From: Parabacteroides sp. PM6-13
Lineage (GTDB): Bacteria; Bacteroidota; Bacteroidia; Bacteroidales; Tannerellaceae
NCBI RefSeq assembly: GCF_029892605.1
Contig: NZ_JARXWF010000011.1
Coordinates: 62,001-126,000, forward strand
Direction of reading: 5' to 3'
Length of the DNA stretch: 64,000 bases
Shown here one piece after another: positions 17,724 through 26,837 of this stretch (position 1 is the first letter of the stretch; the number at the start of each line of letters is the position of its first letter). The notes below the pieces were generated by a model that was not told where the DNA came from, did not search any database, and was given only the letters and a program-made list of their open reading frames with translations. The position numbers and the translations under genes are program-made.

Positions 17724-18820
17724 ATATTGTAGTCACCGGATTAAGAGGGTTTCCGAACATACAAGGTGGCATCGAAACCCATTGTGAAGAATTATACCCC
17801 CGCTTGGCCGGAGAGGAATGCCATGTAACCGTGGTTCGCCGGAAGAACTTTGTCAAAGAGAATCCTCCTTATACCAATTACAAAGGCGTCGAATTCAAAG
17901 ACATCAACGCACCGCGTATCACCGGACTGGAAGCGGCTTTACATACGATGTATGCCGTCTGGTTTGCCTACCGCTCCAAGGCAGACATCGTGCATATCCA
18001 TGCGATCGGACCGGCCATTACCGTTCCTTTTGCCCGATTGTTGGGGCTGAAAGTGGTAGTAACCCATCATGGACCAGACTACGACCGGGAGAAATGGGGA
18101 TTCTTTGCCAAAAGCATCCTGAAGTTGGGCGAATACTTTGCCGCCAAACAGGCACATCAGATCATTGCCATATCGACGGTTATCACCGATCTGTTGAAAA
18201 AGAAATACAAACGGACAAAAGGAGTTCACCTGATTTATAACGGTGTCACGACGCTACCCAAGCCTTCGTCTACCAATTATCTGCAACAATTAGGCATCAA
18301 GCCAAACAAATATATCCTGGCCGTCGGCCGTTTTGTGGAAGAAAAAAGGTTCGACAAGTTGATCGAAGCCTACATAAAACTGAATAACCCCGATTATCAA
18401 CTGGTTATTGCCGGTGATGCGGATTATGACTCCTCCTACTCCACCTACCTAAAAAACTTTGCCTACGAGAATGATGTCATTCTGACCGGCATCGTCAAAG
18501 GAGAGAAACTGGCGGAATTATATGCTCATGCCGCCTTGTTTGTCCTCCCATCCTCGCACGAAGGGCTGCCTATCACACTCTTGGAAGCGATGAGTTACAA
18601 TCGGAAAGTATTGGCAAGCGACATCCCTGCTAATCTGGCTGTACATTTGGAGGAGGATTTTTATTTTAAGCTAAACGATCTCAAAGACCTTATACACAAA
18701 ATAGACAAACTACTTCAACAACAAAAGCAGGAGATAACCTATGAATTATCTTCCTATAGGTGGAATGCCATTGCTGAACAAACACATAAGGTATATAAAG
18801 AAATGGTTGGTTATGAGTAA
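17720..18820 (+). CDS. Glycosyltransferase family 4 (GT1/GT4-like)
   Basis: A 366-residue GT-B glycosyltransferase. It starts NIVVTGLRGFPNIQGGIETH, the pattern of the rhamnosyl/galactosyl-transferase-like DUF1972 subgroup. VVVTHHGPDYDREKWG is in the acceptor domain. The donor domain has ILAVGRFVEEKRFDKLIEAY and the E-x7-E motif SSHEGLPITLLEAMSYN (about residues 280-295). It overlaps the radical SAM stop by 4 bases and the next gene by 8 bases. The first 930 bases are relatively GC-rich, and the last roughly 170 bases become AT-rich like the downstream gene. Confidence 0.92.
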   Translation: MNIVVTGLRGFPNIQGGIETHCEELYPRLAGEECHVTVVRRKNFVKENPPYTNYKGVEFKDINAPRITGLEAALHTMYAVWFAYRSKADIVHIHAIGPAITVPFARLLGLKVVVTHHGPDYDREKWGFFAKSILKLGEYFAAKQAHQIIAISTVITDLLKKKYKRTKGVHLIYNGVTTLPKPSSTNYLQQLGIKPNKYILAVGRFVEEKRFDKLIEAYIKLNNPDYQLVIAGDADYDSSYSTYLKNFAYENDVILTGIVKGEKLAELYAHAALFVLPSSHEGLPITLLEAMSYNRKVLASDIPANLAVHLEEDFYFKLNDLKDLIHKIDKLLQQQKQEITYELSSYRWNAIAEQTHKVYKEMVGYE

Positions 18821-19814
18821 GGTATTTTTCATATACGATGTAGGTCCACAAAGCAGACTTGAGTGGTTAGCCTCTGCATTCAAAAAAGAGGATACCGTAT
18901 GGATTCCTATGCGCTACAACCGCAAAAACAGAATTCATGCATGGCGAAAGCCTTTACATTTTCTTTGTTATATTGAGTTGGCAATAAAGAGTATATGGAA
19001 ATCTAAAAAAGAGGATACTATTATTAGCTGGAACTTTATTCCAGGTGCTTTTATAGGGGTTCTTTGCCGCTTATTTCGATTAAATAGGACTGTTCTTTCA
19101 CTGAATATGATTAGTCATCCGAAAGGAGGGGTGATAGCTACCATTCGTAAAAAAGTGTATAATTACGCCTTTGCTTACAAAAAGTTCCTCTTTACCGTAA
19201 ATTCCGCTGAGACATTAGAAACTTATCTAAAAGAATACAAAATAGACACACAAAGAGTCTCTGTTTTACCCGACGCCTATCTCCCTATCTATAAAAATCA
19301 GGATTTCAATACCGGAAAGGGTTACATTTTCTGTGGTGGAGAAGCCCAACGTGACTGGGTAACATTCTTCGCTGCCGCAAAAGAATTACCGGAGTATTCT
19401 TTTGTAGGAGTTGCCAGAAAAAAATATATGCCACACCCTATTGAAATACCAACGAATGTAAAAATGTATTATGATATCGATGAGCAAGACTTCAATCGAT
19501 TACTTGAGGAATCTGCTATTGTGGCTCTTCCACTTCTTTCTACTTTGCCGGCAGGCCTTATTGTTATATTCAAATCTATTTTCTTGTCAAAACCATTAAT
19601 TGTTACGCGAACATCTTCCGTCGAGAATTATGTACAAGATCGGAAATCTGCTATCTTGATTGATCTACAATCCACAGAACAATTGGTAACGGGAATCAGA
19701 TCACTTAAAACCGATCTAGACCGGGCTAAAGAGCAGACTGAGCAGGCAAAAAAGAATATAGTAAACTATTCTCCCGAAAATTACTCAAAAAAAATATTCC
19801 GAATCTTAATCTGA
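18813..19814 (+). CDS. Glycosyltransferase (GT-B, divergent)
   Basis: A 333-residue protein. The ATG at 18813 gives MSKVFFIYDVGPQSRLEWLA and overlaps the preceding gene by 8 bases; upstream in-frame starts fall inside that gene. The C-terminal half has the donor-domain layout KGYIFCGGEAQRDWVTFFAA, then FVGVARKKYM, then ALPLLSTLPAGLIVIFKSIF, where a Glu-rich motif would be expected, so it is divergent. It is AT-rich and is followed by the CotH gene after 59 bases. The assignment as a glycosyltransferase is by fold pattern and operon context. Confidence 0.75.
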   Translation: MSKVFFIYDVGPQSRLEWLASAFKKEDTVWIPMRYNRKNRIHAWRKPLHFLCYIELAIKSIWKSKKEDTIISWNFIPGAFIGVLCRLFRLNRTVLSLNMISHPKGGVIATIRKKVYNYAFAYKKFLFTVNSAETLETYLKEYKIDTQRVSVLPDAYLPIYKNQDFNTGKGYIFCGGEAQRDWVTFFAAAKELPEYSFVGVARKKYMPHPIEIPTNVKMYYDIDEQDFNRLLEESAIVALPLLSTLPAGLIVIFKSIFLSKPLIVTRTSSVENYVQDRKSAILIDLQSTEQLVTGIRSLKTDLDRAKEQTEQAKKNIVNYSPENYSKKIFRILI

Positions 19815-19873
19815 ATTATTCAGAAATAAATTAATTTTGATTAATTTTGGTCACTTTTTAATTTATTCATCGT

Positions 19874-22330
19874 ATGAAAAAGCTAACAATATTCTTCTTA
19901 ATCCTATTATTTACGGTAAACAGTCAAGCCTCAGCGACTATTTGGATCAACGAATTCATGCAAAGCAATATCGATTGCCTGCGAGATGATCTTAATGATT
20001 TCCCAGACAGTTGGGTTGAACTTTACAACGACAGTGAAGCAGACGTCGACATCCAAGGGTGGTACATCTCGAACAAAGAGAAGTACACAAAAGGATGGCA
20101 GATAAAAGAATCTACTATCGTCCCGGCCATGGGATACCTGATCATATATTGTGATAAAGCCGAAACAGGCTTGCATACTTCTTTTCGATTGGAAAGTGGT
20201 AAAGACGGAGGCATTTATCTTTTTGATTCGGAAGGCACACTGATAGACCATATAAAGGATATTCCTAAGCAACCAGCCCCCAACATTGCTTGTGGCAGAG
20301 AAGAAGATGGTGCAGCAAATTGGCTCTATTTTGTAAAAGCGACCCCGGGCGCAAAAAATGCAGGAAAGACATCTGACATATTACTCCCTGCTCCAATATT
20401 CAGCGTACAGGGAGGTATTTATAAAAGCAGAAGAAACGTCGTGCTTTCTTTACCGGCTGATGTTCCAGAAGGAATCACATTGAAAAATATTAAATATACA
20501 TTGGACGGTTCCGAACCAACAGAAGACTCTCCCTCTTATACCAAAGCAATCTCTATCACGCAGCCCACCTCTTTACGGGCAAAAATTATAGATTCGGCGT
20601 ACCTATCGAGTCGTTCCGTCACACAATCTTATATCATTACAAACAGGAATTTCACACTGCCCGTAATGTCAATAAGCCTTGATCCTGAATTTCTTTGGGA
20701 CGAGAAATTTGGTATTTATGTCGAAGGAGATGATACGTATGAAAAAAACAATTGGGACTATGACTGGCGCCGCCCTATGAATGTCGAATATTTCCCTTCG
20801 CAAGCAGAAGGCAGTGTGATTAACCAGCTGGAAGAAATGCGTATATCCGGAGGATACTCACGTAAAAATGCACAAAAAAGTCTTATTCTATATGCCAATA
20901 AGCGCTTTGGTGAAAAAAGATACAACTACCCACTTTTCAGCTCAAAACCTAATCAGGAGATAAAATCATTTATACTCCGGAACTCTGGAAATGATTTCAA
21001 CAAAAGCTTTTTTAGGGATGCTGCATTGCAATTGTTTATAGGCGGAAAAGTAGATTTAGATTATCAGGAATATCAGCCGGTTATTTTGTTTATAAACGGT
21101 GAATATTTTGGTATTGAAAACATGCGTGAACGCTCTAATGAAGATTTTGTTGTGGCAAACTACGATGGACTGGAAGACATCGACATGTTTGAAAACTGGG
21201 ATAAAGAGCTAAAAGCCGGCGATAAAGAAGCCTATGACAAACTAATGGAGAAGCTACGACTACCGGCAGAAGAAATACCTTTCGAAGAGATCGTTGAAAT
21301 GGTTGATATCAATGAATATATCAATTACATGATTTTAGAGATTTTCTCCGGTAACAATGACTTCCCTGAAAACAATGTTGTTTTATGGAGACCGAAAACA
21401 GATGATGGTAAATGGCGCTTCATCGTAAAAGACCTTGACAATGGCCTGGGGAAATCAACACTTGTCGACTTTGACGGTATCGCTCATCACCTGGAAAAAA
21501 ATAATGATCCTCGCCGTCTTTTCAATAACCTGATCAGATATTATGAGCCTTTCCGCAAAGAATTTTATTCTCGGTTTGCCATTTATATGGGCGATATATT
21601 ACATCCGGAAGCCACGTCGCAAGTTGTCGACAGTATCAAACAAATCATCGAACCGGAAATGAACTACCACCTTCCACGCTGGTCACCGCATGTACTTACA
21701 ATAAGCAAATGGAACCAGGAGGTTGAGAATATGAAAAAATGGTGCCGCGAACGGAATGACATTGTCTATGAACAACTAAATTCTTTCTTTGAATTGAAAG
21801 GACTCACACCAATGCAAGTGACTATTCCGGAAAGCCTTCTTTCTGACAAAACCCTATCCATTAACGACATTCCTTTGCAAAAGCCATCCTTCGAGGGTAA
21901 ATATTTTGTAGGAGAAACTGTTATCGTCCGTTGGGACAGCGCAGAAGAAAACCCTAGTCCCTATTTGGTTTGGCAGGTAACCGCCACGATCGACGACAAA
22001 GAGGTTATCTCTAACCATGTGGGAAATGAAGCTGTATACAAAATACACCCAAAATGTACGAATCTATCATTTAATCTATTAAATGATCCAACAAGTACGG
22101 AAGATATTAACAACTCTTCCTTAAAGGTGATTACTTCCGGACAACAAGTAATTGTATCTGGTTTGGAAGCTGCATCTATGATCTCCCTGTACGACTCAAG
22201 TGGACGGTTATTAGCCGAAAAACAGAGCGAACAGCCCAGTGTTTATATACCTTTAGCATATAAGGGATTCGTATTGGTTTGTATCGACAACCCCAAACAG
22301 CACGTCACTAAAAAAGTGATCATAAAATAA
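19874..22330 (+). CDS. Secreted CotH-kinase protein with lamin-tail domain and T9SS sorting signal
   Basis: An 818-residue exported protein. A signal peptide (MKKLTIFFLILLFTVNSQAS) is followed by a lamin-tail domain (about residues 22-155: WINEFMQSN, then DSWVELYNDS). A chitobiase/hexosaminidase C-terminal-like module follows (about 175-250: IKYTLDGSEPTEDSP). The CotH kinase-like domain spans about 255-640, with SGGYSRKNAQKSL, ILRNSGNDFNKSFFRDAAL, INGEYFGIENMRER and WRFIVKDLDNGLG. The last 70 residues (ISLYDSSGRLLAEKQ, then GFVLVCIDN, ending KKVIIK) match type A sorting domains of the type IX secretion system. CotH proteins can phosphorylate other proteins; the target here is unknown. It closes the plus-strand polysaccharide arm. 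Confidence 0.88.
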   Translation: MKKLTIFFLILLFTVNSQASATIWINEFMQSNIDCLRDDLNDFPDSWVELYNDSEADVDIQGWYISNKEKYTKGWQIKESTIVPAMGYLIIYCDKAETGLHTSFRLESGKDGGIYLFDSEGTLIDHIKDIPKQPAPNIACGREEDGAANWLYFVKATPGAKNAGKTSDILLPAPIFSVQGGIYKSRRNVVLSLPADVPEGITLKNIKYTLDGSEPTEDSPSYTKAISITQPTSLRAKIIDSAYLSSRSVTQSYIITNRNFTLPVMSISLDPEFLWDEKFGIYVEGDDTYEKNNWDYDWRRPMNVEYFPSQAEGSVINQLEEMRISGGYSRKNAQKSLILYANKRFGEKRYNYPLFSSKPNQEIKSFILRNSGNDFNKSFFRDAALQLFIGGKVDLDYQEYQPVILFINGEYFGIENMRERSNEDFVVANYDGLEDIDMFENWDKELKAGDKEAYDKLMEKLRLPAEEIPFEEIVEMVDINEYINYMILEIFSGNNDFPENNVVLWRPKTDDGKWRFIVKDLDNGLGKSTLVDFDGIAHHLEKNNDPRRLFNNLIRYYEPFRKEFYSRFAIYMGDILHPEATSQVVDSIKQIIEPEMNYHLPRWSPHVLTISKWNQEVENMKKWCRERNDIVYEQLNSFFELKGLTPMQVTIPESLLSDKTLSINDIPLQKPSFEGKYFVGETVIVRWDSAEENPSPYLVWQVTATIDDKEVISNHVGNEAVYKIHPKCTNLSFNLLNDPTSTEDINNSSLKVITSGQQVIVSGLEAASMISLYDSSGRLLAEKQSEQPSVYIPLAYKGFVLVCIDNPKQHVTKKVIIK

Positions 22331-22376
22331 TTTCTTTTCCTGAATCCGACCAATCAGGCAAAATGACGACATAGCT

Positions 22377-23297
22377 TTACTGCTTCAAAAGCAGGGAAGC
22401 TATATCTGACGTGAATATATCAGCACCTATTGCATTCAGATGTGAAGGGTCACGAAATAATTCATTCGCTTTGAAACGCTTGTCGTTTTGGTATGAGAAG
22501 AAAGAAATATTATTAGCTTCACAAAGTCGGGTTATATATCGAATAGAAGAGGAATGATTGAGCTGTTGCTCATACATGGGAGACAAAACCATATAAAGGA
22601 TTATATTTTTCTCTTTACACTTTTGTATAAGCTGATTCATCGCTTCTATCTTGTTCTTATCAAAATTTACCGAATCAGTAGGATAGTCAATCGTTTGTAT
22701 TGGTTGCTCCCACTGCCCATATTGAGGAGTAAATCCATTTGCGCTTACATCTTTAGTCGTTACATGCATATTTCCTACCGCAATCCTTGCCAGTAGAGAG
22801 TTAAATGGATAGATTTTAGAAAGATGTTTCGCTTTTTCAAATGGCGACCGTAACTGTAAGGTATTCCACAATACCGGATGATCTTTTACATAAGGATTTA
22901 GAGCCGTCAACAAATCATAAGAAGAAGCTTTTCGAACCAGCTCATCCGGATTCACATCCAAAACAATCATTGATGGAGTAAATCTATCCAAAATCACATC
23001 AAGAAGGGCATTATGATACAATATACTTTGTCCATCGTTCCCTGCATTGTAGCAAGAAAGGCCCAGCGAATCAGTCATTATTTCCGGGTTGTATTGATGC
23101 ATCGCCCGAGAAGAACCAAGTATCAAAATTTCAGCAGTCTGCTTTTCTAAAACACAGGTCAGATTATAAAGCTTCCCCTGCGACTGTCTAAAATAGAAAA
23201 AACGCAATCCGCTACCCAAAGCCCAATCCAACAAAACAAGCACAAGAATAAACAGTAGCATTTTTACAAAAAAGTTTTTCACCCTCATCTGCTTCAA
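22377..23297 (-). CDS. SGNH-hydrolase-like membrane-anchored partner of the MBOAT acyltransferase
   Basis: A 306-residue protein with one N-terminal membrane segment (FFVKMLLFILVLVLLDWALG). SGNH-type motifs are visible: ILILGSSRAMHQYNP with a block-I Ser (about residue 58), SCYNAGNDGQS with Gly-x-Asn, and the C-terminal DPSHLNAIGADIF carrying the Asp-x-x-His pair (about residue 288). Such proteins (AlgX/AlgJ/DltD-like) complete transfer of acyl groups delivered by an MBOAT protein. The gene overlaps the MBOAT gene by 4 bases, supporting a two-protein O-acylation system for the polysaccharide. Confidence 0.82.
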   Translation of the reverse strand: MKQMRVKNFFVKMLLFILVLVLLDWALGSGLRFFYFRQSQGKLYNLTCVLEKQTAEILILGSSRAMHQYNPEIMTDSLGLSCYNAGNDGQSILYHNALLDVILDRFTPSMIVLDVNPDELVRKASSYDLLTALNPYVKDHPVLWNTLQLRSPFEKAKHLSKIYPFNSLLARIAVGNMHVTTKDVSANGFTPQYGQWEQPIQTIDYPTDSVNFDKNKIEAMNQLIQKCKEKNIILYMVLSPMYEQQLNHSSSIRYITRLCEANNISFFSYQNDKRFKANELFRDPSHLNAIGADIFTSDIASLLLKQ

Positions 23298-24727
23298 AAT
23301 TGAAAATATATAAACTGTGAACTATCCAAAACCCCTAACATGATGATCAACAAAATAAGACCCAAGTAAGAGACATAACGTACAACTGCACGCTTATTTT
23401 CAAGCAAAAGATTCCTTCCTTCATGTTTTTCTTGCAATATTTCAATCGTAACAAGAAAGAGAATAAAGAAAATGCCGTAAATCAGTGAATCGATATTATT
23501 GGTAAACAATCTGCCATGGGAAAACATTATTCTGTCGAAAACACAAAAAGCATCGGCTACAGAATTGGCCCTAAAAAAGACCCATGTTACTAATATAAGA
23601 ATAAATGTTGTGATCACATTCCAGCCATGACTAATCTTGGGAGATAGGCGAAATCTTTTGCCGGCAAACAGTTTTTCATAGATGTTTCCTGTAATCTTTC
23701 CTATGATCTGGAAAAAGCCGTTTAGCGCTCCCCATACAACAAAAGTCCAATTGGCACCGTGCCATACGCCACTGACGACAAAGGTTATAAACAGATTTAG
23801 GTAATTTCGGGATTTGCGGCATCGGTTTCCACCTAAAGGAATGTACACGTAATCTTTAAACCAGGTAGACAAAGATATATGCCATCTGCGCCAGAAATCC
23901 GCCACAGAAGTAGCCAGGTAGGGTCGTCGAAAATTGGTCATCAAATCGAAGCCCATCACTTTAGCGCATCCGATTGCAATATTAGAATATCCTCCGAAAT
24001 CACAATATATCTGGAAGGCAAAAAATACAGTTGCTAAAACCAATGTAATACTTGTATGGTGGGATATGTTATTATAAACGCTATCAACATATACTGCCAA
24101 CCGATCAGATATGACAACTTTCATAAAGTACCCCCATAGAATAAGCCGGAAGCCCTCCACTGCTTTTACAGCATCGAATATATGAGGTCTATGGAACTGG
24201 GGTAATAAGTTTTTTGCACGTTCTATGGGTCCTGCCACTAACTGCGGGAAAAAAGAGACGAATAGGGCATAAGTGATAAAGTTTTTTTCAGCAGGGATAT
24301 CCCCTCTATACACATCGATCGTATATCCTATAGCCTGAAAGGTATAAAAAGAAATCCCAACAGGCAGTAATATATCCAGGAGCGGCACCTCCATCTTTAT
24401 GTGCAGCGTTGTGAAGAGATCATTAAACGATGAGGAAATGAAGTTTGCATATTTAAAAACAAACAAAATCCCCAAGTTAATCAACAAGCTACTTAAAAGT
24501 ATAATTTTTTTCTTATGGGGGGGGGTATGCTGCTGTATTCCCCTTCCGCACAGATATGTAACAAGAGTAGAGAATAATATCAAAAGTCCATATACAGGTT
24601 GCCAATTCATATAGAAATAGTAACTGGATAGTAACAGAAAAACATTCCTATACTTTGGCGATAGTAACCAGTATATAAGACAGACAAAAGGAAAGAAAAG
24701 TAAAAAAGCAAAAGAATTGAACAGCAT
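23294..24727 (-). CDS. MBOAT O-acyltransferase (AlgI-like)
   Basis: A 477-residue membrane-bound O-acyltransferase with about ten or more hydrophobic helices. Signature segments are LLPVGISFYTFQAIGYTIDV, SFFPQLVAGPIERAKNLLPQ, YCDFGGYSNIAIGCAKVMG, RRWHISLSTWFKDYVYIPLGG and the catalytic-His region FVVSGVWHGANWTFVVWG (about residue 320). It passes an acyl group, usually acetyl, across the inner membrane for glycan modification. Codons around residue 70 contain nine consecutive C on the coding strand, followed closely by seven A; a one-base slip would break the frame. It overlaps the LicD and SGNH genes. Confidence 0.94.
   Translation of the reverse strand: MLFNSFAFLLFFPFVCLIYWLLSPKYRNVFLLLSSYYFYMNWQPVYGLLILFSTLVTYLCGRGIQQHTPPHKKKIILLSSLLINLGILFVFKYANFISSSFNDLFTTLHIKMEVPLLDILLPVGISFYTFQAIGYTIDVYRGDIPAEKNFITYALFVSFFPQLVAGPIERAKNLLPQFHRPHIFDAVKAVEGFRLILWGYFMKVVISDRLAVYVDSVYNNISHHTSITLVLATVFFAFQIYCDFGGYSNIAIGCAKVMGFDLMTNFRRPYLATSVADFWRRWHISLSTWFKDYVYIPLGGNRCRKSRNYLNLFITFVVSGVWHGANWTFVVWGALNGFFQIIGKITGNIYEKLFAGKRFRLSPKISHGWNVITTFILILVTWVFFRANSVADAFCVFDRIMFSHGRLFTNNIDSLIYGIFFILFLVTIEILQEKHEGRNLLLENKRAVVRYVSYLGLILLIIMLGVLDSSQFIYFQF
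24517..24525 (-). repeat. Nine-cytosine homopolymer inside the MBOAT gene
   Basis: The plus strand shows nine G in a row, which is C9 on the coding strand within His-Thr-Pro-Pro-His codons near residue 70 of the O-acyltransferase. In this sequence the tract is in frame. Tracts of this length in surface-modification genes are frequent sites of slipped-strand phase variation. Confidence 0.8.
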
Positions 24728-25605
24728 TACTCCATTGTTTTATTCATATACACCACCGACTGCAAATGCGTACTCTTCCTCTTCTCTTCCGGAGGAGGCG
24801 TCATATAATCTTCACCAAAACAGGTTATTAGGTATTTTGCATAATTATTCGGAACAAAATATTTTCCTCCCTCGAATTCTGCTTCTTTTAATGGAAAAAT
24901 ATCCTTATAGTCAAAGACGCGTTTAAACATGATATCCAACGCAAACCCCACATAACAGTCGTCACTAAACAAGCGACTCTTGCGAATAAGAGATTGCACC
25001 TTTTTCTGATAGTCTTTAATCAGAAAAACAAACAGAGGATGGAACCAGGAGAGAAATCTTCTCAGAAGTGTTTCATGCCGGTAAGTGCGGCTATTGAAAC
25101 CAAAACAAACCACATAAAAATACTCTTTCAAAAGACGTTGCCAATAATAAGAGAGCTTCTTGCGAGGGTATTTGTCCAACAGAAAAACATCTACATAAAA
25201 CCCCTTATGCTTTCCTTGATAAGCATCATCCATTGTTTTAATGCAGCTTTTTTCATCTCTTATTTTGCAGGCTAAAGGCAGATACTGATAAGTTGGATCA
25301 GTTTCATGTGTCTGCAAAAACAGATCTTCGGGAAATTCTTTTTTAGCAACTTCTATAAAACGTTCGTAATCATCCCGCATCATACTAATATCCAGATCAT
25401 CGTCCCAGGGAATAAAGCCTTTATGGCGTATAGCTCCCAAAAGAGTACCTGAGCATAACCAATATTTTATATCATGTTTGCGGCAAATATGATCAACGAT
25501 CTTAAGCATCCGTAACATAATCGCCTGCGCTTGTAGAAGAGTAGTCTCTTCTCTCTCTCTTTCATCCGGGAAGAGGTTATTATAGTAGTTCGTCGTTTCT
25601 TTCAT
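24727..25605 (-). CDS. LicD family phosphotransferase
   Basis: A 292-residue protein. The LicD/nucleotidyltransferase-fold core is clear: LRMLKIVDHICRKHDIKYWL, then SGTLLGAIRHKGFIPWDDDLD with metal-binding Asp residues (about residues 52-72). DEKSCIKTMDD and FYVDVFLLDKYP follow. LicD proteins transfer phosphocholine or related phospho-alcohols from a CDP-linked donor to sugars. The gene lies three genes downstream of Wzz, and a cytidylyltransferase fused to a CobD-like domain lies two genes upstream, which fits donor synthesis followed by transfer. The transferred group is not known. Confidence 0.9.
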   Translation of the reverse strand: MKETTNYYNNLFPDEREREETTLLQAQAIMLRMLKIVDHICRKHDIKYWLCSGTLLGAIRHKGFIPWDDDLDISMMRDDYERFIEVAKKEFPEDLFLQTHETDPTYQYLPLACKIRDEKSCIKTMDDAYQGKHKGFYVDVFLLDKYPRKKLSYYWQRLLKEYFYVVCFGFNSRTYRHETLLRRFLSWFHPLFVFLIKDYQKKVQSLIRKSRLFSDDCYVGFALDIMFKRVFDYKDIFPLKEAEFEGGKYFVPNNYAKYLITCFGEDYMTPPPEEKRKSTHLQSVVYMNKTME

Positions 25606-26837
25606 TTAAACAATTTATATTTCTTTACAGCATTAGAGCGGAACAAAAATAAAATAATTTCTGAGAGGACAACCATGATAGCCATCGTATAAATAGACAG
25701 AAAGCCAAAACTATACAACAAAACCACTCCAATAACATGTATAATTGACACAATAATAATAGTCAGATTCGTATAATTGGCATGCCCCAAAGCAGCCAAA
25801 AAAGGATAACCCAACAACATGGAAGGGATTGTAATGAAACAGCCACACATCAGTATGCGAAACACCAATACGGTTTCTTCCCCGGAGTCCGCATAAATCG
25901 TTGTCAACAGCAATTTTGATCCTATGATTATAAGAATAACCAACGGTATATTCCATTTTGAAATAGTAAAAAGTATACGCTTATAGAATGGAATATCACG
26001 GGTTTTTGCCATGTGAGGGAATAAAACTCCTGTTACCGGTGATAATAACAGATTATATGCCTGGTAGAATTTCTCCGCACGCGAGTAATAACTAACCATC
26101 TCGTAATTAGCCACAAGCCCCAACACCAGAACATTCACAGTTGTAAACAAAGCAACAGAGACTCTGGAAAGAAAATAGGTAGAACTATCTTTAATAGCTT
26201 CCCTAATTTCTTTAAAATGAGGCATAAAGCATTTCATCTTTTCTTTTCCATAAATAATATAGAGAGAGACACCTCCGGCCAAGAGATATCCCCCACTAAA
26301 GGATATGGGGATCCACAAGTAGTCTTGTATACCTCTGATAAGAATAAATATAGGGATAAAAGTCAACAGCTTGGCTGTCACATTGAAAAGGGTAATATAC
26401 TTCATTTTCTCCATTCCTTGAAAAAACCACATGGGAGACATAATATTACCAATAATTACACCAAAAAAGAGCAAAAAGAAAAGTGCATGTTCCTTGAATT
26501 TAGCCACAAACGTAACCAAGACAAGCAAAATCAAAAAACAGACGATGCCTAACAATATACGTGCAATAAAAACACTATTCACATACCTATTAACCACCCC
26601 CAAGTCATGCTTATGCATAGATATATATTTGGTTGCAGACAGATTAAACCCAAAGTCTGTGATCATCACCAGATTCTGCACCAAAGCCCATCCAAAAGAA
26701 TATATACCAAAATATTCATCACCCAACATTCGGAATAAAAAAGGAAAAGCTATTAGTGGCAATAAAAAATTAATCCCTTGGTATGACACAAGGGAAAAAA
26801 AGTTTGTAACCATCGGCTTATCTAATCCTAACTTCAT
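25602..26837 (-). CDS. Oligosaccharide flippase (Wzx-like)
   Basis: A 411-residue inner-membrane protein of the MATE/PST superfamily with about twelve hydrophobic helices. It begins NFFSLVSYQGINFLLPLIAF, has the conserved PFLFRMLGDEYFGIYSFGWA segment, and ends with basic residues (FLFRSNAVKKYKLFK). It moves lipid-linked repeat units across the inner membrane for the Wzy-dependent pathway, matching the Wzy-like protein encoded in the convergent operon and the Wzz and Wza genes upstream. It overlaps the LicD gene by 4 bases and shares one base with the fusion gene. Confidence 0.93.
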   Translation of the reverse strand: MKLGLDKPMVTNFFSLVSYQGINFLLPLIAFPFLFRMLGDEYFGIYSFGWALVQNLVMITDFGFNLSATKYISMHKHDLGVVNRYVNSVFIARILLGIVCFLILLVLVTFVAKFKEHALFFLLFFGVIIGNIMSPMWFFQGMEKMKYITLFNVTAKLLTFIPIFILIRGIQDYLWIPISFSGGYLLAGGVSLYIIYGKEKMKCFMPHFKEIREAIKDSSTYFLSRVSVALFTTVNVLVLGLVANYEMVSYYSRAEKFYQAYNLLLSPVTGVLFPHMAKTRDIPFYKRILFTISKWNIPLVILIIIGSKLLLTTIYADSGEETVLVFRILMCGCFITIPSMLLGYPFLAALGHANYTNLTIIIVSIIHVIGVVLLYSFGFLSIYTMAIMVVLSEIILFLFRSNAVKKYKLFK

